Positions 58,059 to 64,000 of a stretch of 64,000 nt of DNA are shown piece after piece. The position numbers and the translations under genes were made by a program. The stretch lies in NCBI RefSeq assembly GCF_900156175.1, contig NZ_FTMV01000002.1, positions 310,001-374,000 of the forward strand, given 5' to 3'. This DNA comes from Janthinobacterium sp. TND4EL3 (GTDB taxonomy: Bacteria; Pseudomonadota; Gammaproteobacteria; Burkholderiales; Burkholderiaceae_D). Under the pieces are notes generated by a model. The model did no database searches and was not told the DNA's origin. It saw nothing but the letters and a program-made list of their open reading frames with translations. Positions within the stretch are counted from its first letter, which is position 1. Each line of letters opens with the position of its first letter.

Positions 58059-59768
58059 TTACAGGAAGCTCTCGCTCTCGACCTGGCGCAGCACCTCGTC
58101 GAGCGCCTGGCGCGCCTTGCGGATGGTGTTCGGGTCCTGCGTTTCCAGCGCGGCCTGGAAGTTGGCCGTGTGCGCCGCCAGGTATTGGCGCACGTCGCCC
58201 AGCGACTGTTCGTACAGCCGGTCGGCGCGCGTGACCAGGGTGCGGTTTTCCATCTGCTCGCGCGGGTGGATCTTCAGGTCGGCCAGTTCCGCAAAGCGCT
58301 GCTCGATCTGTTCCGGCGTCATCACACCCGCGTTGTCGCTGATGATCATCTTGTGGCGTTCCTGCGTGGCCAGCACCGTCACTTCCGCTTCCAGCACGCC
58401 GCTGACGTCGTAGGTGAAGCGCACGTCGATGCCGATCTCGCCCGCCTTTTTTGCGGGTATGGGGAAGCTGATCTTGCCCAGGAAGACGTTGTCGGCCACC
58501 AGGCGCGACTCGCCCTGGAAGATCGCCACGTTGATTTCCTTCTGGTTGTCGTGGATGGTGGTGATGTTTTCCGTGCGCGAGACGGGCACCACGGAATTGC
58601 GCTCGATGATGGGCAGGTAATGGCCGCCCTCATACTGGTTCGCGCCAACCTGGCGCGAAATCGAAATGCCCAGCGAATACGGCGCCACGTCCGTCATGAC
58701 CACTTCGTCGAGGGCCGCGTCGCGCATCTTCAGGCCCGCCTGCACGGCGGCGCCCAGCGCCACGGCTTCGTCCGGGTCCAGGTGGATGGCGGGGAAGCGG
58801 CCGAACATGCGCGAGACGAGTTTACGCACCAGCGGCATGCGCGTGGCGCCGCCGGCCAGCACCACTTCATGCAATTCCGCCGCGCGGATGGTGGCGTCGC
58901 GCAGCGCCCGTTCCACGGGCAGGCGCAAACGGGCCAGCAGCGGCTCGCACAGCTGCGCCAGCTTGTCTTCGCCGATCTCCCAGCTGTATTCCTTGTCCTG
59001 GTAACGCGTGGCCATGCGCACGGACGGCTGGTCCGACAGCAATCGCTTGACGCGCTCGGCTTCATCGCGCAGCAGCTGCTGCTGGCGCGGGTCGAGCAGG
59101 CGGCTGCCGACGGCGTCGCGCAGGCCGCTGCCTTTCATGAAAGCGTCGACCAGCACGGTGACGAAGTCTTCGCCGCCCAAAAAATTGTCGCCGGCCGAGG
59201 CGCGCACTTCCATCACGCCTTCGAACAGCTCCAGGATCGACACGTCGAACGTGCCGCCACCCAGGTCGAAGACGAGGAATTTGCTTTCCTGTTCCTTGTC
59301 GCGGATGCCGTAGGCCAGCGCGGCGGCCGTCGGCTCGTTGAGCAGGCGCTCCACGCGCAGGCCCGCCAGCTGGCCGGCGATGCGCGTGGCCTTGCGCTGC
59401 GCATCGCTGAAATACGCGGGCACGGTGATGATGGCCTCTTCGACCTTGTGGCCGAGAAAGGCCTCGGCATCTTCCTTCAGCGCGCGCAGCACCATCGACG
59501 ACAGCTCTTCCGGGCGGAATTGCTGCGTGCCGAGGGTGATCTTCTTTTCGCTGCCCATGTAGCGCTTGAAGACGGCCGCCGTCAGCTGCGGGTGCGTCTG
59601 CAGCCGTTCGCGCGCGGCGCGGCCCACCAGCACGGTGCCGTCGTCGTCGATGCTCACGCACGACGGCGTCAGGTGTTCACCGAGCGCATTCGGGATGATG
59701 GAAGCCTTGCCGTCGCGCCAGATGGCGACCAGGCTGTTGGTGGTGCCCAGGTCGATGCCGATGATCAT
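58059..59768 (-). CDS. hscC: HscC, Hsp70-family chaperone
   Basis: This specialised DnaK homologue has 569 residues. The N-terminal ATPase has IIGIDLGTTNSLVAIW, VPAYFSDAQRKAT, LNEPTAAALAYG and FDLGGGTFDVSILE. The substrate-binding part is shorter than in DnaK, and the C-terminal lid is reduced, as usual for HscC. Its ATG overlaps the parE TGA by one base (TGATG), and the J-domain gene follows without a gap. Clients are unknown. Confidence 0.94.
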   Translation of the reverse strand: MIIGIDLGTTNSLVAIWRDGKASIIPNALGEHLTPSCVSIDDDGTVLVGRAARERLQTHPQLTAAVFKRYMGSEKKITLGTQQFRPEELSSMVLRALKEDAEAFLGHKVEEAIITVPAYFSDAQRKATRIAGQLAGLRVERLLNEPTAAALAYGIRDKEQESKFLVFDLGGGTFDVSILELFEGVMEVRASAGDNFLGGEDFVTVLVDAFMKGSGLRDAVGSRLLDPRQQQLLRDEAERVKRLLSDQPSVRMATRYQDKEYSWEIGEDKLAQLCEPLLARLRLPVERALRDATIRAAELHEVVLAGGATRMPLVRKLVSRMFGRFPAIHLDPDEAVALGAAVQAGLKMRDAALDEVVMTDVAPYSLGISISRQVGANQYEGGHYLPIIERNSVVPVSRTENITTIHDNQKEINVAIFQGESRLVADNVFLGKISFPIPAKKAGEIGIDVRFTYDVSGVLEAEVTVLATQERHKMIISDNAGVMTPEQIEQRFAELADLKIHPREQMENRTLVTRADRLYEQSLGDVRQYLAAHTANFQAALETQDPNTIRKARQALDEVLRQVESESFL

Positions 59769-61765
59769 CAGATATCCGCCTCCGCCTCATTGCCGTGCTC
59801 CTCGATCCAGGCGCGGCGTCCTGCCGCTTCGCCCTTGCCCATCAACATATTGAAGCGCGAGGCCGAGGTCATGTGGTCGATTTCACCGAGCGTGACGGGC
59901 AGCAAACGGCGCGTGTCCGGGTTCATCGTCGTTTCCCACAGCTGTTCGGCGTTCATCTCGCCCAGGCCCTTGAAGCGCGAGATTGACCAGGCGCCCTGTT
60001 TCACGCCTTCCTTGCGCAGCTTGTCCTCGATGGCGACCAGCTCGCCGTCGTCGAGGGCATAGATTTTCTGCATCGGCTTCTTGCCGCGCGCCGGCGCGTC
60101 CACGCGGTACAAAGGCGGCCGGGCGATGCAGATGTGGCCCTTGTTGATCAGGACGGGGAAGTGCTTGAAGAACAGGGTCAGCAGCAGTACCTGGATGTGC
60201 GAGCCGTCCACGTCCGCATCGGACAGGATGCAGATCTTGCCGTAGCGCAGGCCCGACAGGTCGGGCGAGTCGCCCACGCTGTGCGGATCGACGCCGATGG
60301 CCACCGCAATGTCGTGGATCTCGTTATTGGCGAACAGGCGGTCGCGGTCCGTTTCCCACGAGTTCAGGACCTTGCCGCGCAGGGGCAGGATCGCCTGGAA
60401 TTCCTTGTCGCGGCCCATCTTGGCCGAACCGCCCGCCGAGTCTCCCTCGACGAGGAACAGTTCATTGCGCGCGATGTCCGACGATTCGCAGTCGGTCAGC
60501 TTGCCCGGCAGGACGGCGACGCCCGAGGATTTTTTCTTTTCCACTTTTTGCAGCGAGCGCTGGCGCGACTGCGCCTGCTTGATCACGAGCTCGGCCAGCT
60601 TCTTGCCGTAGTCGACGTGCTGGTTCAGCCACAGTTCCAGCGGCGGCTTGGTGAAGGTCGAGACCAGGCGCACGGCGTCGCGCGAATTGAGGCGCTCCTT
60701 GATCTGGCCCTGGAATTGCGGGTCCAGCACCTTGGCCGACAGCACGAAGGAGGCGCGCGCGAACACGTCTTCCGGCAGCAGCTTCACGCCTTTGGGCAGC
60801 AGCGAGTGCATTTCGACGAAGTTTTTCACGGCGCCGAACAGGCCGTCGCGCAAGCCCGATTCGTGCGTGCCGCCATTCGACGTGGGAATCAGGTTGACAT
60901 ACGATTCGCGCACGATGGCGCCTTCTTCCGTCCACGCCACCACCCAGGCCGCGCCTTCGCCTTCGGCAAATCCTTCCGAGTCCGGGCCCGCGTATTGCGC
61001 GCCTTCGAACAGGGGAATCAGGGTTTCGCCATTCGATACCTGCGCCAGCGTTTCGGTCAGGTAGCCGCGCAAGCCTTCCGCGTACTGCCAGGTCTGCGTA
61101 TCGCCCGTCTTCGCGTTGGTCAGGGTGACGGTGACACCCGGCAGCAGCACGGCTTTCGAGCGCAGCAGGCGTTGCAGCTCCGTTTGCGAGATGTTGGGCG
61201 AATCAAAGTATTTTGCATCGGGCCAGGCCGTGACGCGCGTGCCGGACTTCTTGCCGTCGCGCGGGGCGGGGCGGGAACTCAGGGGTTCGATCACGTCGCC
61301 GTTGGCAAACACCATGTGATGCAGGCCGTTGCCGTCGCTTTCCTTGCGCCAGACTGTGATTTCCAGGCGCGTCGATAGCGCATTGGTGACGGACACGCCG
61401 ACGCCGTGCAAGCCGCCCGAGAACGCGTAGGCGCCGCCCGAACCCTTGTCGAACTTGCCGCCCGCGTGCAGCCGTGTAAACACGATTTCCACCGTCGGCA
61501 CGCCTTCTTCCGGGTGCAGGCCGACGGGAATGCCGCGGCCATTGTCTTCGACGGTGATGCTGCCATCCGTGTTTTGCGTCACGGCGATATGCGTGCAATG
61601 ACCTCCCAGCGCCTCGTCGGAGGCATTGTCGATCACTTCCTGAATGATGTGCAGCGGATTTTCAGTGCGGGTGTACATCCCCGGGCGCTGCTTGACGGGT
61701 TCCAGTCCTTTCAGGACACGGATGGATGATTCGCTGTAGTCGGATGCTGGTTTTTTAGTGGCCAT
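59768..61765 (-). CDS. parE: DNA topoisomerase IV subunit B
   Basis: ParE is the ATPase subunit of topoisomerase IV (665 residues). The GHKL motifs are visible as EVIDNASDEALGGH, DNGRGIPVG and AYAFSGGLHGVGVSVTNALS. The TOPRIM region has LFLVEGDSAGGSAKMGRD and ILSDADVDGSHIQVLLL. It is the first gene of the operon and has a LexA-overlapped promoter upstream. Confidence 0.97.
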   Translation of the reverse strand: MATKKPASDYSESSIRVLKGLEPVKQRPGMYTRTENPLHIIQEVIDNASDEALGGHCTHIAVTQNTDGSITVEDNGRGIPVGLHPEEGVPTVEIVFTRLHAGGKFDKGSGGAYAFSGGLHGVGVSVTNALSTRLEITVWRKESDGNGLHHMVFANGDVIEPLSSRPAPRDGKKSGTRVTAWPDAKYFDSPNISQTELQRLLRSKAVLLPGVTVTLTNAKTGDTQTWQYAEGLRGYLTETLAQVSNGETLIPLFEGAQYAGPDSEGFAEGEGAAWVVAWTEEGAIVRESYVNLIPTSNGGTHESGLRDGLFGAVKNFVEMHSLLPKGVKLLPEDVFARASFVLSAKVLDPQFQGQIKERLNSRDAVRLVSTFTKPPLELWLNQHVDYGKKLAELVIKQAQSRQRSLQKVEKKKSSGVAVLPGKLTDCESSDIARNELFLVEGDSAGGSAKMGRDKEFQAILPLRGKVLNSWETDRDRLFANNEIHDIAVAIGVDPHSVGDSPDLSGLRYGKICILSDADVDGSHIQVLLLTLFFKHFPVLINKGHICIARPPLYRVDAPARGKKPMQKIYALDDGELVAIEDKLRKEGVKQGAWSISRFKGLGEMNAEQLWETTMNPDTRRLLPVTLGEIDHMTSASRFNMLMGKGEAAGRRAWIEEHGNEAEADI

Positions 61766-61843
61766 ACGTGTTCAAGCTAAGTAAAGACAGTGGTTGGAAC
61801 GCCAGGCCAGGGCACTGCGGGGCGCAATGACAGCGGCGGCGAT

Positions 61844-61881
61844 AACTGTATGAATATACAGTAAATCTCGTCCAGCGTCAC
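61844..61881 (-). promoter_or_regulatory. LexA (SOS) box overlapping the parE promoter
   Basis: AACTGTATGAATATACAGTA (61844-61863) contains a perfect CTGT-N8-ACAG LexA box (61846-61861). On the minus strand GTGACG (complement of 61876-61881), a 17-base spacer and TATATT (complement of 61853-61858) form a good sigma70 promoter whose -10 lies inside the box. The start would be about 80 bases before parE. This predicts LexA repression of the topoisomerase IV operon. Confidence 0.8.
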
Positions 61882-62139
61882 TGGGGGAGGGCAGTGCGGC
61901 AGGCTTGGCGTCCTTGTGCGGACGCTCGCGCATTCTATCTTGTCCGGCGAGCAATAGCGCTACTCCAGGGCAACAACGGTGCGCTGTGCGCGTGGTTTTG
62001 CGCCCATTGTGAAGGATTTTATGCGGTAAAGCCGCCGTTTTTACATCTTGTTTACAGCTGCCTTCCCAGTCTTTACGAATTTTTTAGACCCTTTTGGCTA
62101 ATCTGCTCACTATCAAAACAAACCTGAATGAGGGTGGGA
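61882..62139 (+). promoter_or_regulatory. kdp upstream region with TTTACA direct repeats
   Basis: TTTACA occurs at 62040-62045 and 62051-62056 (11 bases apart) and TTTACG at 62072-62077 (21 further on), all on one face of the helix. OmpR-family regulators such as KdpE bind such direct repeats, and E. coli KdpE recognises a related T-rich TTTACA site. The rest of the 374-base spacer from 61766 holds only the parE promoter/LexA site. Confidence 0.5.
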
Positions 62140-62232
62140 ATGGATCTCGTGTATCTCGGCTTGATTGCCGTGTTTTTCGTCGTGGCGGCCGGCTTTGCCA
62201 TCGCCTGCGACAAATTAGGGAGCGTCAAATGA
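62140..62232 (+). CDS. 30-residue membrane microprotein ahead of kdpF
   Basis: The frame MDLVYLGLIAVFFVVAAGFA, then a short IACDKLGSVK tail, is one membrane helix with a charged end. AGGGTGGGA precedes the ATG. Its TGA overlaps the kdpF ATG (ATGA). The frame's place, start signal and hydrophobic pattern argue that it is real. It differs from KdpF, which follows. A Kdp accessory helix is the natural guess. Confidence 0.7.
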   Translation: MDLVYLGLIAVFFVVAAGFAIACDKLGSVK

Positions 62233-62318
62233 ACGCGTTTTATGTGCTGGGCGCCGTCGTCTCGGCCGGCCTGCTCGTGTACCTGCTGGTGGCGCTGCTG
62301 AAGGCGGAGGAACTGTGA
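62229..62318 (+). CDS. kdpF: KdpF, small subunit of the K+-transporting ATPase
   Basis: KdpF is a 29-residue single-helix subunit that stabilises the KdpABC complex. The sequence MNAFYVLGAVVSAGLLVYLL and its end AEEL fit the E. coli KdpF pattern (hydrophobic helix and -AEAF-like end). It overlaps the microprotein gene upstream and kdpA downstream (TGATG). Confidence 0.88.
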   Translation: MNAFYVLGAVVSAGLLVYLLVALLKAEEL

Positions 62319-64000
62319 TGACGACGCAATCGATACTGTTATTGGTGGCCTTCCTGGCCGTGCTGCTGGCCGCCGGCTATCCGCTGGGCCTGTACATGGC
62401 CAAGGTGGCCGGCGACGGCCCCGTGCGCGGCCTGGGCTGGCTGCAAAAGCTGGAAAACCTGCTGTACCGCTGGTCCGGCCTTCCCGCCGACAAGGCCATG
62501 GGCTGGAAAAGCTATGCCATCGCCCTGATCGTCTTCAATACCGTGGGCGCCGTCTTCGTCTACGGCCTGCAGCGCCTGCAGGGCTTCCTGCCCCTGAATC
62601 CACAGGGCCTGGGCGCCGTCAGCCCCGATTCCTCGTTCAATACCACCGTCAGCTTCGTCGCCAATACCAACTGGCAGGGCTACGGCGGCGAACAGACCAT
62701 GAGCTACCTGACGCAGATGCTGGGCATGGCCTGCCAGAATTTCTTCTCGGCGGCCACAGGCATCGCCGTGATCTTCGCGCTGGTGCGCGGCTTCGCCTCG
62801 CGCTCGGGCAAATCGATCGGCAATTTCTGGGTCGACCTGGTGCGCTCGACCCTGTACATCCTGCTGCCGTTGTCCCTGGCCCTGTCCGTCGTCTTCATGG
62901 GCGAAGGCATGATCCAGAATTTTTCCGCCTACAAGGAAGTGACCCTGCTCGACCACGTTGCGTATGAAACGCCGAAAGTGACGGCCGACGGCCAGCCCTT
63001 GCTGGATACGGCCGGCAAACCCGTGATGGAAGCGCAAGTGGCGACCACGCAGACAATCGCCATGGGCCCCGTCGCGTCGCAGGAGTCGATCAAGCTGCTG
63101 GGCACGAATGGCGGCGGCTTCTTCAATGCCAATTCCTCGCACCCGTATGAAAATCCGACCGTGCTGTCGAACTTCCTGCAGATGCTGGCCATTTTCATCA
63201 TTCCCGCCGGCCTGTGCTTCACCTTTGGCCGCGTGGTGGGCGACCTGCGCCAGGGCTGGGCCGTGCTGGCCGCGATGTCCCTGATCTTTGTCGTCATGAC
63301 GGCCGGCGTGATGAGCGCAGAGCAGCAAGCCAATCCCGCCTTGCAAGCGCTGGGCGTGGACCAGCAGGCCAGCAGCCTGCAATCGGGCGGCAATATGGAA
63401 GGCAAGGAAACGCGCTTCGGCATCAGCTCCTCGACCCTGTTCGCGGCGGTGACGACGGCCGCATCGTGCGGCGCCGTCAACTCCATGCACGATTCCTATA
63501 TGCCCCTGGGCGGCATGGTGCCGCTGCTGCTGATGCAGTTCGGCGAAGTGGTCTTCGGCGGTGTGGGAACGGGTCTGTACGGCATGCTGATGTTCGCCAT
63601 CCTGGCTGTCTTCATCGCCGGCCTGATGATAGGCCGCACGCCTGAATACCTGGGCAAGAAAATCCAGGCCTATGAAATGAAGATGGTCTCGCTGGCCATC
63701 CTGATTACGCCAGCCCTCGTATTGACGGGTACGGCGATCGCCGTGATGGTCGAACCGGGCAAGATCGGCGTGGCCAATCCGGGCGCGCACGGTTTCTCCG
63801 AGATCCTGTACGCCTTCACATCGGCCGCCAACAACAACGGCAGCGCGTTTGCCGGCCTGTCCGCCAACACGCCGTTCTACAACGTGATGCTGGCGATTGC
63901 CATGTGGTTCGGCCGCTTCGGCGTGATCGTGCCCGTGCTGGCGGTGGCCGGTTCGCTGGCGGCCAAGCAGCGCCTGTCGGCCAATGCGGGCACCATGCCC
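62318..64000 (+). CDS. kdpA: KdpA, K+-binding subunit of the K+-transporting ATPase (cut by window end)
   Basis: KdpA carries the K+ selectivity filter of the KdpFABC pump, which scavenges potassium at low supply. The visible 561 codons include GYPLGLYMAKV, TNWQGYGGEQTMSYLTQM, LLGTNGGGFFNANSSHPYENP, TTAASCGAVNSMHDS and FGEVVFGGVGTGLYG, with filter-type Gly runs. The frame is open to the last base, so about 40 residues lie beyond the window. Its ATG overlaps the kdpF TGA. Confidence 0.96.
   Translation, partial: MTTQSILLLVAFLAVLLAAGYPLGLYMAKVAGDGPVRGLGWLQKLENLLYRWSGLPADKAMGWKSYAIALIVFNTVGAVFVYGLQRLQGFLPLNPQGLGAVSPDSSFNTTVSFVANTNWQGYGGEQTMSYLTQMLGMACQNFFSAATGIAVIFALVRGFASRSGKSIGNFWVDLVRSTLYILLPLSLALSVVFMGEGMIQNFSAYKEVTLLDHVAYETPKVTADGQPLLDTAGKPVMEAQVATTQTIAMGPVASQESIKLLGTNGGGFFNANSSHPYENPTVLSNFLQMLAIFIIPAGLCFTFGRVVGDLRQGWAVLAAMSLIFVVMTAGVMSAEQQANPALQALGVDQQASSLQSGGNMEGKETRFGISSSTLFAAVTTAASCGAVNSMHDSYMPLGGMVPLLLMQFGEVVFGGVGTGLYGMLMFAILAVFIAGLMIGRTPEYLGKKIQAYEMKMVSLAILITPALVLTGTAIAVMVEPGKIGVANPGAHGFSEILYAFTSAANNNGSAFAGLSANTPFYNVMLAIAMWFGRFGVIVPVLAVAGSLAAKQRLSANAGTMP

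Noticed and set aside
57750..60062. 770-codon plus-strand frame
   Set aside because: It runs opposite the J-domain and hscC genes, both clearly coding, and has no recognisable motif.
61772..61954. 60-codon minus-strand ORF upstream of parE
   Set aside because: It spans the parE promoter and LexA box, has no ribosome site and shows no family character.

Overview
The window is a chromosomal segment of a GC-rich betaproteobacterium. Gene content (a complete paa block, topoisomerase IV with an embedded HscC pair, Kdp, a NodT/HlyD exporter), protein style and FNR- and LexA-type sites of the classical form fit the Oxalobacteraceae (Janthinobacterium/Duganella/Massilia-like). This placement is inferred from overall resemblance, not from a marker gene. 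No rRNA, tRNA, CRISPR array, prophage or intact insertion sequence was seen.

Region 1 (1-18112) is an aerobic phenylacetate catabolon. The repressor gene paaX is divergent from paaABCDE-paaG-paaH-paaI-paaK-paaJ. A five-gene branched-chain-amino-acid-type ABC importer follows, probably for phenylacetate or a related aromatic acid, then paaY and paaZ. Together they activate phenylacetate to its CoA ester (PaaK), epoxidise it (PaaABCE with PaaD as cluster-assembly helper), isomerise it (PaaG), open the ring (PaaZ) and beta-oxidise the product (PaaH, PaaJ). PaaI and PaaY are rescue thioesterases. A dedicated PaaF hydratase is not present here. A strong terminator closes the block.

Region 2 (18113-25636) has a long, structured, untranslated leader before a porin-like protein, a mini phosphate-binding-like protein and a chemoreceptor. 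Then come an M24 peptidase and argH on the minus strand, a 65-residue exported or membrane microprotein and a GNAT acetyltransferase.

Region 3 (25661-33683) looks like a locus for scavenging external cyanophycin (multi-L-arginyl-poly-L-aspartate). It encodes a secreted cyanophycinase, a TonB-dependent receptor and an RpiR regulator. Divergent from these are an M14 deacylase-like hydrolase of the CphZ/AotO type and a YfcC-family transporter. No cyanophycin synthetase is present, which suggests consumption of another organism's polymer. A DUF418/TetR pair and a secreted M64 peptidase follow.

Region 4 (37133-49899) is an apparently single long operon preceded by a perfect FNR/ANR box (TTGAT-N4-ATCAA) at class II spacing to a -10 element. 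It encodes a FabI-type enoyl reductase, a NodT/HlyD/RbbA-type ABC exporter, a DUF3141 PHA-synthase-like protein, a MaoC-phosphotransacetylase fusion and acetate kinase. The likely theme is acyl-CoA and acetate metabolism under oxygen limitation.

Region 5 (49900-53750) carries a Lys/Ala-rich exported protein, an M43 metalloprotease fused to a seven-repeat PLL-type lectin propeller, a small companion gene and a stand-alone LuxR-type HTH gene. Region 6 (53789-61900, minus strand) is the unusual operon parE-hscC-J-domain protein-parC, with a LexA box lying on the parE promoter. ParC has Gln where E. coli has the quinolone-contacting Ser80. Region 7 (62040-64000) is the start of the kdp operon: a 30-residue microprotein, kdpF and kdpA, the last cut by the window end.
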